From: Shinisaurus crocodilurus
Taxonomy: Eukaryota; Chordata; Lepidosauria; Squamata; Shinisauridae
Assembly: GCA_021292165.1 (NCBI GenBank)
Contig: CM037880.1
Coordinates: forward strand, 185,005,970 to 185,069,969
Reading direction: 5' to 3'
Length of the DNA: 64,000 nt
Below the pieces are notes generated by a model. That model ran no database searches. It was not told where the DNA came from and saw nothing but the letters and a program-made list of their open reading frames with translations. The position numbers were made by a program, and so were the translations under genes. Below are positions 42,986 to 53,839 of the stretch, piece after piece (the stretch's first letter is position 1; the number at the start of each line of letters is the position of its first letter).

Positions 42986-44272
42986 TGCATCTTTCCATCT
43001 ATGCACCTTAGCAAAAAGAAAAAGAAGAGGTATGTGTTGGTTGCTCCTCTTGCTATAAATGCATGTCTGGTGCTGTATTCAGGCACTGTGAATTAACTTT
43101 GAACTTAAGTGTCCCCACTCCTTTTTCTCCTGCGGGCTAGGAGAATTCCTGATTCAGGCATGTGTTAAGAGCCGTTCCAGGAAGTTGTACAAAATCCTGT
43201 TCATAAACCAGTTCAGTTACTAGCACCTGTGTGGAGTCTGAATTCAGCTGGGGCTGGGCTGGGGGGCTGGGCTTGTACCTATAAGAGCCAGTGATGTCAA
43301 TGCCACAAGAATACACACTGAAATACAGAACACTAGGAAAGCATCAACAGTTGTACTGACTCTACACATTGCAGTGCTATGATATAATCCTGCAAAATCA
43401 ACATGCGCAAAAACCATCATGTTCATTACAATAGTACTACCGCTTCTTAAATCCAGCAAATAGACAGCCCCTTTAAATCCAGCAAATGTAGCATTTCCAA
43501 GACTTCAAAAACAAACATTTATTGAACAATCCTGTAATTGTTCCAGCAAGCAGAATTCTTAATTTATTTGAATGACATTTGTCCATTGGATAATAAGAAC
43601 CTTTATATCCGTGTTCTCTAAATCCATCACTTTTTTTTTAATGGGCTCTAAATTAATCACTTAAACCCATTAAATGTTCCAATGAGAAAAAAGGATCAGA
43701 AGGTTTCTCATCTTATATGTTACTGCCATAAACCTTTTTCTGACCTTGTATGTGCAGAAGACAGACTTGGCTTGGTTTAAGAATTACTGTGCCAGATTTC
43801 ACAATGCAATACATTCGGTCTAAAGTGACAAGCATCGGTGACATTCATTGGACCATAGCTGCAGAATGAAATAAATAAATAAGTAATGTAGTGTGTGCAT
43901 TCCCTACCTCATACCCCAAAGAATGTAGTAAATATTATTAGTGCATTAATGGGTGAATGAATGGCTATCAGAAGAAACAGAGCGTTACCCACCCATTTAT
44001 AACACCGTGAAATGCGATACCGAAACGGGCCACTGGATTATGTCAAGAGGTCTGACACAGAAACACACAGGCATCATAAAAAAGAGATGACAATGTGGGG
44101 TGTGGGTGTGGGGAGAGATATTTATTTACTGTAGTTTGGCTGATTTATTACAGTGATATATGGACTTGTCATTAGGACACCATCTTTTGTAACCATCACT
44201 GAAATAAATTGGGAAGCTGAGGGCTACCATCCTACCATTCATTTCAGTGGCACTTGGGTAAGAAGAGTCCTC
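42986..44272. other. unassigned non-coding DNA
   Basis: No gene recognised. The region 43480-43810 is AT-rich and repeat-poor. Confidence 0.35.
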
Positions 44273-44476
44273 TTATTTATTTATTTATTTATTTATTATA
44301 TTTATACCCCGCCTTTTTTCCTGAAATGAACCCAAGGGGGCTTACATGATCCTCATCCTCCTCTCCATTTTATCCTCACAACAACCCTGTGAGGTAGGTT
44401 AGGGTGAGAGTCAGTAACTGGCCCAAAGTCACCCAGTGCGTTTCATGGCCGAGTGGGGACTAGAACCCAGATCTCT
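44273..44476 (-). mobile_element. squamate tRNA-derived SINE, 5' truncated, next to CR1
   Basis: The reversed copy with a (TTTA)n tail, CCCGCCTTTTTTCCTGAAAT, CTTACATGATCCTCATCCTC, CCCAGATCTCTTGGATC. The head is missing where the CR1 begins. Confidence 0.9.
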
Positions 44477-44650
44477 TGGATCAGAACAGCGATTCATTTA
44501 GTCCAGTGTTCAGTGGCAAGCCAGACAGCTTCAGGAATTCCACAAGCTGAATGCAACTATCTTCCCTTGTTCTTTGGCTTGCCAACCTCTAATATTCAGA
44601 GGTACACTGCTATTGAACATGGAGGCTTCATGTAGCTATAACAGCAAACA
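44477..44650 (-). mobile_element. CR1-like 3' end, diverged
   Basis: GGATCAGAACAGCGATTCAT, TTAGTCCAGTGTTCAGTGGC, CCTCTAATATTCAGAGGTAC, CATGTAGCTATAACAGC: the CR1 order but a different subfamily from the other copies. The SINE on its left replaces its start. Confidence 0.65.
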
Positions 44651-45608
44651 GTTGGAGATCATCTTGGTGGATTGTGCCCTAGACCTTAGGAATGCAGCTA
44701 CAAATTCCTAATGCTGTGCTTTGCAAACAAGCCTTACTTATATGACGACAGCCCAGTAAAATATATTGTCTCTCCCATCTGCTGTATAAATAGTGTCCAA
44801 AACCAAAGAAAATGAGTTGGAGATGATTGCTTTATGACGGTCCTCTTTCCCCTTGTGCAATGGCTCTCCACGTCTTGCCACAAAAGAACTGAGAGTTTTG
44901 TGCACAGCCACAAAATAATTATTGCTCTTTGCAAGGATGGTTGGTTCCTGAGGGGAACCTGGGAGGAAACCTCACTGAACAAACTCTCCGCTGTTCCCAA
45001 CGACTTATTGGCTAAATATATCCTACCCATAATTAAAAATGTGAAATTTGCCAAAGTCACCTCTTATTAAAATAACTAAGGGGGAAAAAAACCCTTAGAT
45101 CTCTTATTCGATGGTTTCATATATATGCTTCAAGAAAATAGCTGAAAAACTGCTATAAAAATATTGCCCAACATCTGTTGCTGCCATGTGTGGTGTGGGA
45201 ACAAGACTGAATAGCATCTCTGTCATCTCTCTTGCATGAGAGATATAATGGCTGTTTTCTGCTGTCTGGGAAGCAGGTAACATAACACGACACGAGAACA
45301 GATTGTAAAGGTCTGGTATCTCCTGGCAGGAGAGATGAAAGCTTGAGGCTTTGCAGGATGAGAGCCCTTAGTACCATCCACATATCTTAGAGGAGAGAAA
45401 CACACATGTGATAGGGAGTAGGGACACCCCCTCCCCCATGGAGAGAAAAGCCATGGGAGATGATTTGGAACAGAGAAATGGCTGGTGGGAAGAGGGTTAA
45501 GCATCCTTCCACTTCTCCACTCTGAATTCCTTTACCTTGAAGTGGCTTTTTGATAGGGAAAAAGTGGTGGGGCTCTCTTACTTGTGCTTATATATGCAAG
45601 TTTCCATG
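44651..45608. other. unassigned non-coding DNA
   Basis: The overlapping 108- and 78-codon frames at 44734-45070 on opposite strands show no domain. Confidence 0.35.
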
Positions 45609-45818
45609 GGACAGCCAATGTGGTGAATTAGGGTTGGACTGGGAAACCAGAGTTCAAATCTCCACTCAGCCATGAAGCTCACTGAGGTGACCTTGGGCCA
45701 GTCACTATCACTATCTCTCAGCCTAACCTACCTGGTAAGGTTGTTGTGAGGATAAAATGGAGGCAGGGAGAACCTGCCACCTGGAAGGTAATTTGGACTA
45801 TAAATGAAATAATAAATA
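45609..45818 (+). mobile_element. squamate tRNA-derived SINE, old
   Basis: GGGACAGCCAATGTGGTGAA, CTCAGCCATGAAGCTCACTG, AACCTACCTGGTAAGGTTGT, GTGAGGATAAAATGGAGGCA, CTATAAATGAAATAATAAAT. Confidence 0.85.
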
Positions 45819-46259
45819 AGCACAGCGTGTGCTTCAAAGTTCAAAGCAACACACATTTAAAAACAAATCCTTCCATTCCAACATTTGCTCTCATTTAAAA
45901 GTAAATAAGTCAAGGTTATTGATGGTTGGTTTTGTGTTGTTTTGTTTTCTTTTTTATTGTGTTCCCCAGTTAGATTTAGAAAAGCTGTACCTTTTTTCCT
46001 GCTTTGTTAGTTAACTCTTAACGCTATTTCTAAGTGTACTGTTCCTGAGAGATATAAAAGCAAAGAAGGCATACGGACTGAGGTGAAAGTAATAATGTAT
46101 TAAGCATCGATTAAAATAAATTTCTGTAAGTGCTACAACATTTAGTAAAGGATAGCTGACAATCTGGCACATAATTTTCTTGCATTTTGAATCTTAAATG
46201 GCTAAAATATACAAGAAAAGATGATAAAAATATAATAATCTTTAAGCCACAGCTTAAAA

Positions 46260-46800
46260 CAAAAACCCATCAATGCCATTAATTTTTAAACTTGACATTG
46301 TTCAATTGCTTTAATGCCTTAAGTAGCAAGCAGTTACTGGCGTAATGATGTATTTGGTGAGTGTTTCTTACTTTTTGACATAAATTACTTTGTTTTATTT
46401 GAGTTTTTAATGCATCTGGTAATAGGAGACGCATTATGCATGGTAAAAATGCCATTACAGGGGGTGAGTTGAAAGTACCTGGACATGAATCTGAGAAAAT
46501 GTGCTTAATGTAAGAGAGTTTAATCAGATTTTTATCAACACTCTTCATGTCATCAGTGGCCGGCAGAAAGTTAATGTGACCTCATTAAACTGTTACCCAG
46601 AGAAGGGAAATGACCACTGAATATCAACATCATTTTGCATTCGTGGACACTTTGGCACAAGGCATCAGAAGAAAGTTAACAAAGATGATTTGTCAGATTT
46701 GCAAGCACTTCAGACTTTTTCCCCCCCCAAAGGAGGATATTTTACTTAATCAGTATGTTGTTAATCAACAAATTGGAGGGAAGAATAAGTAAAGGTGAAA
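46260..46800. promoter_or_regulatory. candidate conserved non-coding element
   Basis: Repeat-free, AT-rich DNA with long non-repetitive motifs (CAATTGCTTTAATGCCTTAA, GACGCATTATGCATGG, AGTTTAATCAGATTTTTATC, GTGACCTCATTAAACTG), interrupted only by a C run at 46723-46730. The texture is that of vertebrate developmental CNEs. The function is inferred. Confidence 0.35.
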
Positions 46801-46825
46801 TACTCAGGCACTTTCCTAATCTTAT

Positions 46826-46990
46826 TTATTTATTTATAGAATTTTTATCTTGCCCTTTAGCCAAAAAGGCTCCCAGGGCAGCGTACAAAGATATTTTTTA
46901 AGACAGTCCCTGCCTGCAGGCTTACAATCTAAAAACATGACATAAAAGGAAAGTGGATTGGGAGGGAGGAGGAAAAAAGCAAATTCAGGA
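46826..46990 (-). mobile_element. LINE-like 3' end
   Basis: The tail complement TTATTTATTTATTTATAGAA, then TTGCCCTTTAGCCAAAAAGG, CTCCCAGGGCAGCGTACAAA and CCTGCAGGCTTACAATCTAA, a typical reversed reptilian retroposon end. The clade is unresolved. Confidence 0.55.
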
Positions 46991-47542
46991 TCTAGATTCT
47001 TAGCTGCAAAGTACAGCAGGTCATGGACACAGTGGGAGGACTGCTGCTTCTTCTCCCTCTGATGGTGTCAGCAGTGACAGTAGATAGAAGGAGGGAGGGG
47101 GCTCTCAGTTGGAGCTGTATCCAGGCACGATGAATAATGAAGTTAGCTAACCTGTTAGCACTAGGAAGATGTCCTGTCAATGCATGGAAGGAGATGGTGT
47201 ACCCGGTCCCTGCTCCCAACCTCCACACATTCGGATGAGGGTCTGCGTATAGAGCCTATTTGCGTACACCTGTATGCATGTAGGGTTCTCCCACCAAGCG
47301 ATTGGGAACTCTGGCAAATGAGGGCTCCCAACTGCATGAACCTGTACGCACGCAAGCACTATGCTGGTCTTCAGCGGCGTGCATGGAGTTTGGGAGTGGG
47401 TGTGTGGCATTTTGCGCCACGCCAGCACATGCACGGAAGAAAGTCTGTGTAGGGTTAAAGTAATGGCTATACTAGGGCCATGCCGAGGCATAACTAAAAT
47501 GGCCCAGACAACAAAGTATCTTGGACTGGTCCTAGCTTTCAG
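46991..47542. other. unassigned non-coding DNA
   Basis: Overlapping open frames of 64-104 codons on both strands (46992-47570) lack domains. They reflect a GC-rich, stop-poor stretch. Confidence 0.35.
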
Positions 47543-47628
47543 TCAGGGGGTATTTCCCAGCCCTATCTGAAGATGTCAGGGACTGAACCTCGAAACACTT
47601 GCATGTGCTGTGCCACTGAGCTAACTAT

Positions 47629-48710
47629 CATCATCATCAGGCGATCACTCGTGACCGAGTAAGATTGTCTTCCGGGATAAAAGGAGGAGATTCTAAAGAA
47701 GATTGTGTAGACTCTAGCGATGGGTCCGTAAGTGACTGTGGAGGCCAATTCTAGATCCACACAGCTTCCCACAGTGAGGACACAGGTTACCAGATAGAAG
47801 ATGGTCCTGTAAAGGATTCATTTGACGTGCTTTTCGCTTAGCACGTTTCTCCCTTTCACCTTGCACTCGGGCTTCTTCAAAGTCCATGGAACCTTTGTGA
47901 AAGGCCAACCTCCATTTAGATCGTTCATGGGCCAGAGCTTCCCAGTTTTCGATGTTTATATTGCATTTTTTTAGATTAGCCTTATGAACATCTTTAAACC
48001 TCTTATATTGACCACCGATATTCCGCTTTCCATCCTTGAGTTGGGAGTAAAGTAACTGCTTTGGGAGACGGCAGTCAGGCATTCGAACAACATGACCGGT
48101 CCACTGAAGTTGGCGTTGAAGGATCATTTTTTCAATGCTAGTAGTCTTTGCTTCTTCCAGTACACTGACATTTGTTCGCCTATCTTCCCAAGTAATTTGC
48201 AGGATTTTCCGGAGGCAACGTTGATGAAACCTTTCAAGGAGGTGGAAGTGACGTTTATAGATAGTCCATGTTTCGCAGGCATACAATAAAGTTGGTAATA
48301 CAATGGCTTCATAAACCAGTGTTTTGGTCTTCTTACAAATATCCCGATCCTCGAACACTCTATGTTTCATTCGAGAAAATGCGGCACTTGCAGAGCTCAG
48401 ACGATGCTGGATTTCACTGTCGATGTTAGCTGTAACAGAAAGATAGCTGCCAAGATAGAGAAAATGATCGACATTTTCCAGTATTGTCCCGCCAAGCTGG
48501 ATAGATGGCATCACCAAAGGATTGGCTTGCACTTGCTGATGAAGCACTTTGGTTTTTTTGATGTTAAGTGAGAGACCAAGTTTTTCGTATGCTTCTGCAA
48601 AAGCATTTAGGATAGTTTGGAGATCATCCTCTGAATGTGCGGAGACCACATTATCATCAGCATACTGAAGTTCCACAACGGAGATTGTAATTACCTTACT
48701 TTTTGCTTTC
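47629..48710 (-). mobile_element. 5'-truncated LINE insertion with 10-bp TSD
   Basis: 1082 bp flanked by perfect AGCTAACTAT duplications (47619-47628 and 48711-48720). On the minus strand it begins mid-ORF (GAAAGCAAAAAGTAAGG), contains a 320-codon open frame, and ends with an 85-base 3' UTR that reads ACTCGGTCACGAGTGATCGC followed by a short TGATGATGATG tail. This is a classic target-primed insertion. The clean duplication and open frame indicate that it is young. Confidence 0.93.
47714..48676 (-). CDS. LINE ORF2 C-terminal fragment (RT thumb + C2H2 finger)
   Basis: 320 codons without a stop. The first codon is GTG and not a true start; the frame is open to a stop at about 48707-48709, beside the truncation point. 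Residues 5-8 are YADD, the reverse transcriptase catalytic motif, preceded by ELQ. Around residues 125-160 the ACETWT ... LERFHQRCLRKIL block appears, and later QLQWTGHVVRMPD ... LPKQLLYSQL and WEALAHERSKWR, typical of the C-terminal region of several APE-type non-LTR elements. The last 22 residues hold a C2H2 finger (C299, C302, H315, H319). The RT fingers, palm N-part and endonuclease are missing, so it cannot be autonomous. The terminal C2H2 finger is reminiscent of ingi/Vingi-type elements, but the clade is a guess. Confidence 0.88.
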   Translation of the reverse strand: MELQYADDNVVSAHSEDDLQTILNAFAEAYEKLGLSLNIKKTKVLHQQVQANPLVMPSIQLGGTILENVDHFLYLGSYLSVTANIDSEIQHRLSSASAAFSRMKHRVFEDRDICKKTKTLVYEAIVLPTLLYACETWTIYKRHFHLLERFHQRCLRKILQITWEDRRTNVSVLEEAKTTSIEKMILQRQLQWTGHVVRMPDCRLPKQLLYSQLKDGKRNIGGQYKRFKDVHKANLKKCNINIENWEALAHERSKWRLAFHKGSMDFEEARVQGEREKRAKRKARQMNPLQDHLLSGNLCPHCGKLCGSRIGLHSHLRTHR

Positions 48711-48731
48711 AGCTAACTATACCCCCAATAC

Positions 48732-48888
48732 AGTAGACACCGAATGCCATTAACAGACTATGTGGGACATACCTTTTAAAAGAATTATAATACCAAACCA
48801 ATTATCATTTTAAAGGGGATTAGACAAATAAGGCATCTGGTTAGTCAGTATGGTTAATTTGGAGAGCCTTGGGGCAAAGACGACTAAG
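48732..48888. other. unassigned non-coding DNA
   Basis: Nothing recognised. Confidence 0.3.
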
Positions 48889-49019
48889 AGTGCAACCCTA
48901 TGCATGTTTAGACATGGAAAAGGCCTACAGCTTCCAGCATGCCCCAACCATCCATCCTGACTGGGGCATGCTGGGAGTTGTAGGCTTTTTTTCCTGTCTA
49001 AACATGCATTGGGTTGCAC
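48889..49019. mobile_element. Harbinger-like palindromic MITE
   Basis: GTGCAACCCTATGCATGTTT and AAACATGCATTGGGTTGCAC are inverted ends. The inner arms CTTCCAGCATGCCCCAACCA / CTGGGGCATGCTGGGAGTTG fold back. TAA stands on both sides (48885-48887 and about 49021-49024). Confidence 0.8.
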
Positions 49020-49021
49020 CA

Positions 49022-49689
49022 TAAGAATAATATAGCAGAATTCTGTCCAGAGGAACTGTGCACAAGAAATTATAGTGTTGCTGCCGCTGAACGTTGTTCA
49101 GAGAGGCTCTTTTTACTGAACGCTGTTACTAATGTGGTGGATTATGGAACATAATTTTGATATGTCATCCCATTTTGCTGATATGACCCATGCTGGCCAG
49201 TCCTGTTTTGCAAATCAAGACAAACATTGGAGAGCCTCATTGTAGTCACACCAATTTTGAGGGTAGGTTAATATACATGTGCACAAGTTTCTACATGGGC
49301 AGGGTCTTCTGGGACCAAGCTTTGGAGTTGTGTGCCATCCCCCATTACCTGTGGAATTTTGAATGTGAAGCAGGTCCTGCACATGTAAATGCTTGCATGG
49401 GGTGGTGGAAGTAAGACTTGGCTAACTCATCCTCATGCAGAGAATCACTGATGCAAAATACCCCCCCCCACCCTCTCACAGGAAAATTTCTCAAATTATT
49501 CACACAAATGTCTCACCATGTGGCTGAATCACCAAATAAACTAGTGAAGTGCCCTCAGTGAAGATGTCCAGAGACATCTCCCCACCACCCCCAGGAAGCT
49601 GCATGAGGCTCCCAGGGACTGTGAATTTAAGCTCTCAAGAATGGAGAGAAATTGAAACCCTAGGAGAATTGCTTTCCCCAGGGTCCAAA
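49022..49689. other. unassigned non-coding DNA
   Basis: C run at 49460-49470. No gene. Confidence 0.3.
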
Positions 49690-50060
49690 ATAGTATTTCC
49701 GGGGATTTGTTGGACTATACTTTTGTGTTTACCATCAAGATGCAGAACTGCTTTCAAGAGGATTGGAAATAAAGCTAATGTTGTGCCAGTAATTTATAAA
49801 AGATGACTGGAATGACTTGGGCCACTATAGATTAGGCGGCTTGACTTTGATCCTGGGTGAAATTATGGACAAGGCTAACATATAAGGTGCAATCACTGAA
49901 GAATTAAAGGATAATTAATGCCAAGCATCAGTCCTTAATGGAAAATAGATCCTGTCAAACAAACCTGATATCATTTTTTGATGAGAATGTGCTGCACTAC
50001 TTCACCTTTACACCAAGAGATCTACATTCTAGCATTGATTTATTTGGCTAGAGAAACTGA
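49690..50060 (+). pseudogene. CR1-type reverse transcriptase remnant
   Basis: Plus-strand frames decode to KANVVPVIYK (49769-49802) and, about 150 bases on, MENRSCQTNLISFFDENVL (49937-49993). These correspond to the ANVVPVFKKG and KSCQTNLIAFFD blocks of CR1-clade reverse transcriptases, in the right order and near the right spacing. The GLTLILGEIMDK stretch between them matches the SLTSIPGKILE block. Frame changes and stops show it is dead. It is an internal piece, unlike the 3' ends elsewhere. Confidence 0.7.
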
Positions 50061-50251
50061 GTAGGTGGAATAAATATTGCCCAAAGTGCTAAAGATGAGT
50101 TGGACTGAAGAAATATACCTGACCATATTTTTAGAGGCAAAACCTTGAATAATACAATCTTGTGTACAGGTTTTGGTTTAAACTGAAGCACAACCAATGT
50201 GTAAAATATAAATCAGACACTTTTCTAATACTTGTCACTCAGACTGAACTA

Positions 50252-50725
50252 GGGCAGAATCCTATCATGAAGCCGTAAGCCCCCAAACTCAGAGGCTTAC
50301 GGGGTGCAGGGTGGGCACCCTATGCAGAGCAGGAGGAGCAGTGGAGGTGATCTTCGCCTCCCTGTCCTCCCGCTCTGCTTTTTCACTATATGGGCTTTTT
50401 TGCCTGTATAGCTTGAATGTCTCAGAGGGGGAGGGAAGGAGGCTGGAGCAGCTTCAGGATACCTTCTATCCTGGCTGCTCCAGTCTCCTCCCGCTTGCCC
50501 CCAAAGCACCCCCTTCTACCCCTCTCCAAGGTAATTTTCCTGACCTTGGAGAGCAGCCGGCATGGTTCTTTCCATGCTGGCTATGAGGGGGCAGGGGAAG
50601 ATTGGGGGATTTGGAGCTCCGATTCCCAGCTCCGAGGTCAGCTCTGTCTCCGACCTTGGAGCTGGGAATGCAAACTATCCTATATAGTTCCTCAGGTGCT
50701 GTCTAGGGGCCATAGGATCGCTCCC
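50252..50725 (+). mobile_element. GC-rich non-autonomous element, copy 3
   Basis: Starts GGGCAGAATCCTATCATGAA and ends GGGGCCATAGGATCGCTCCC. Flanking trinucleotides CTA/TTA are near-identical. Shared blocks with copies 1 and 2: GCCGTAAGCCCCCAAACTCA (inner palindrome with CTCAGAGGCTTACGG), CTCTCCAAGGTAATTTTCCT, GCCGGCATGGTTCTTTCC, GATTCCCAGCTCCGAGGTCA, GTCTAGGGGCCATAGGATC. No protein coding. Confidence 0.7.
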
Positions 50726-50728
50726 TTA

Positions 50729-52189
50729 ATGTATTACTAAAAACACTTAACATGAAAGTCAAATCCAAACTTACATATGCTGGCAATGGTCAACAACTCC
50801 AGGAGACTTTGATAGACAATGAATAGAGACCTACTCCATCCTTTTCAGTGCTGACTAGGGAACATTCTACACATGCATTCCTATCACATGTGCATGTACT
50901 GTATCTAAGCCACCATATACACCCCCGGGCTTCTGGGTCAGAGTGCTTTGTTGCAAACCAACCTGTGTCCTGCTCTGTTCAATAAAGTTTTGTTGATCTC
51001 AGAGGCACTCAGATAGATGTAATCATGCTCATGATCCTAGTCCTCAGCTTTAATCCTCCATCAGTTTCCTCCCCCAAATAGTTCTCTTGACTAAGTGGAC
51101 TATCTGAAGGCTATAATCCAATCCTGAGGATTCATCTCTGGTCCATGTCATTCCTTGTGTGTGTTATTTGGTGATACTAGGACACAGTGTGGTAGTTTCC
51201 TATTTATGACAAGCTGTTCTGTTTCCGTAGGTTCCCTCCATTAGGAATCTTCAGTGGCTCTAAAGGTGTATATGACCCTGCTCTCTCCCTTTTCTTTGGA
51301 TGTGCCCACAAGCTATCTTTGCTCTGAGGCCATATTCCCACAAGCTTCAAGATCTCTTGGCTTCCAAATATTTCTGCACAGGTGTGTTAGTCATTCTATT
51401 TATCCCTTTGACATGTGTGAAAGGCTGAGCTTTTGACAGGCCCTCATCTACAATATGGAAGTCGATGTATACAACTGGTCCAACGGGGTCCCAACATGAG
51501 CAAAGGTTTCCCTACAGCCACCACAAGTTGAAGTGATTGTAAAAGTAGTAGGCCCTTGTTTTACAATGATTGGGAAAATAGTGCTTTTTCTCAATTGGAA
51601 AGTTTGCTAGAACAATATTTTGAGAAGCCCTTTTAGACTCTGAAAAGCAGCTGGTTCAGAGCATCAACATTTCTGCTTTGTTCTTCAGCTCTGGGCCTAA
51701 AAATATCAACAGCCCAACAGGCCTCTACCATTTAGAAAATAAGTATGCCTACCATCTATGCATCAATATATGGGCCAACCCATGAGATCTCAAGTTTCTT
51801 AGACATATCTATTATTGAAAAGAAAACACATAACGCTATCAACTCAGCTCACACTGTGATAATCAGGAAGAAATGCAGGCACTGGCTCACTGGCCTGACT
51901 CGTCCCTGGATTATTCATATGCAGACACTGTGCTGGAGACAATCCCTCAGCAGGAGTCTTCATGTTTACCCCAGGCTACATTCTAGCTACTGTGTGAAGG
52001 AATTAAGCTAGACTCAAAACATATTGGTACAGTAGAATCGTGTTCATTCTGTCTTATTTTTGTACATGCTGTAAGCCTGAAAAAGAAACAAGGTTTCCCT
52101 TCTCTTCAAAGGGACTCAGAATCACCTCTGAAAAGCTTGAAGATTGGTGATTAATTGATTCCAAATGTTGCCATTCATTCCAGCAGTGA
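50729..52189. other. unassigned non-coding DNA
   Basis: No recognised repeat. Open frames at 51254-51436 and 51745-52011 have no domain. Confidence 0.35.
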
Positions 52190-52283
52190 CCTACAACTCC
52201 AACTCCCAGAAGTGCTGGCTGGGGAATGCTGGGAGTTGTAGGACTTTTTTCTGCCTAAACATGCATAGGATTGATTGTGCCCT
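52190..52283. mobile_element. Harbinger-like MITE, left end lost
   Basis: CCTACAACTCCAACTCCCAG, GAATGCTGGGAGTTGTAGGA, AAACATGCATAGGATTGATT, GTGCCC then TAA. Inner palindrome and right end only. Confidence 0.7.
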
Positions 52284-52295
52284 AAATCGGTTCAT

Positions 52296-52440
52296 CAGGC
52301 ATGGAGAAGCTGTGCCCCCCCCCTGTGATGTTGTTGAAATCCAACTCCCATCAGCCCCAACCAGCATGACCAATGGTCAGAGATGATGGGACTTGTAGTC
52401 CAACAACATGTGGAAGGCCATAGGTGCCCCCACTAGGGTG
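52296..52440. mobile_element. hAT-like palindromic MITE, diverged
   Basis: CAGGCATGGAGAAGCTGTGC; ATCCAACTCCCATCAGCCCC; GATGATGGGACTTGTAGTCC; GGAAGGCCATAGGTGCCCCC. Arms are recognisable; the target duplication is not clear. Confidence 0.6.
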
Positions 52441-53259
52441 GTCATGTGTCCTTCCCCCACCTTTTTTTTTTTTTACATAGAACCATCCTCTATTTGAAGG
52501 TGTCCTCTATTTGAACACCTGTCCAGACTCCAGTCCAATTCCAGTTTAAAGAAGAAGACCCATAAGAATGGTTGCCCATCAACAGACTGAATAGGCAGGC
52601 ACACAGCAGGTCACCTGGTCACAGCCTTCCACACTATGGTGGTGAGGTGTATTGTATTTCCATTTAAATTATAACAATTATTTCTACATTTGCATCTATA
52701 AATATAAATTAGCATATACAAAGTTTATGCAAATCCTTGCCCTCTTTTCCCTCTTCTTTGGTGATGCATTTCCTCCTTTTTGGCAGTTTGTAAGTGGCTA
52801 CCCTATCCTTACCCCTGGGTTAAATGGAGAAAACCAAGATAACCAATCATAGTTTAGTGACAAAATAATTACAAATGCATCGTTAGTACAAACTTGGCTC
52901 TTCCAAGTCTATGCTGACACATTAAGAAATATTCCAAAAGTGCAGTAGCTGTGCAAAAGACAGAAAGAAAAGACAAGGGGACCTGGGGCACCTTAAAGGT
53001 TAAGGATATAATTGAATGCATTCTTACTTGGGATTAAGCTTCATTGAACTCAGTGGGACTAACGTCCCCCCCCCCCAAATTGATAGCTTTTGGCTGTAAG
53101 GGCACAATCCAGCAAAGGTTTGCCACAGTTAACTCCTGTTAAAACCCATGGGACCACAGTTGACTGCAATTCAGGCCTATTCTATTGTGATTGATTGATT
53201 GACTGACTTCTAGACAGTCTTTTAGGGCACAATTGCCCCTTCAATGGTACATGATTCCA
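52441..53259. other. unassigned non-coding DNA
   Basis: T run at 52463-52475, a TCCTCTATTTGAA motif repeated at 52489 and 52503, a short MITE-like piece (TTCATTGAACTCAGTGGGAC) at 53039-53062, and a C run at 53067-53076. Confidence 0.4.
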
Positions 53260-53700
53260 TTAAAAAGACCTCCTCTTTCTTGTTCTTCTTGTTCTTCTTC
53301 ATCATCATCATTAATACATAGTAAAATAAACATCCACTTTAAACCACACTACACACTGCCTTAAAACTGAACAGTAGCAGCTAATTCGCTAACAGCACTT
53401 TATAAAAGCCACAGCAATTAATAAAAGCAGACAAATAAAATAGTATTTTTTTCTTAAACATTTCCAAACACTTGCATTTCCTGGAGGAAATAATTCTAAT
53501 AGTGTGGGACAACCACCAAAAAGGCCCTGTCCCTGATACCCATTAACTTGATATCTCTTATTGACCGGCCAGACAGCAGACAGCCAGGGCCTGAGTGGCT
53601 GATCATAAAACCCAGGCAGGCTTTGATGGATGCAAGCAGTCCTTCAGATAAGCTGGTCCCAAACCATTTTCTATGGGACTTCATGGGTAACTTTACCTGA
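53260..53700 (-). mobile_element. probable LINE 3' region, eroded
   Basis: The reversed order TCTTCATCATCATCATTAAT (tail), TAAAACTGAACAGTAGCAGC, TAAAAGCAGACAAATAAAAT, ACCACCAAAAAGGCCCTGTC, CCAGGCAGGCTTTGATGG resembles L2/CR1-group ends (AAGGCCCTGTCCC block). Low certainty. Confidence 0.4.
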
Positions 53701-53839
53701 ATTTCCTAATTCATTACAGCACAAACTTTCATAGATGGTGAAAAATATTGAAATAATGCATGGGATAGAGAGAGAGTACATAGGCAACTATTTTTCTCCT
53801 TCTCTCATAATACTGAACCTTGGATATAATTGGGTAATT

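Larger units (their letters stand above)
47543..48731 (-). mobile_element. tRNA-derived SINE split by a LINE insertion
   Basis: The reversed SINE head: CCCAGCCCTATCTGAAGATG, TCAGGGACTGAACCTCGAAA (B-box region), GTGCTGTGCCACTGAGCTAA (A box reversed). It breaks within the A box at AGCTAACTAT and restarts at 48711 with the duplicated AGCTAACTAT followed by ACCCCCAATAC. Confidence 0.75.

Noticed and set aside
46992..47570. gene suggested by stacked 64-104-codon frames
   Set aside because: Frames on both strands shadow one another, with no domain and no splice context.
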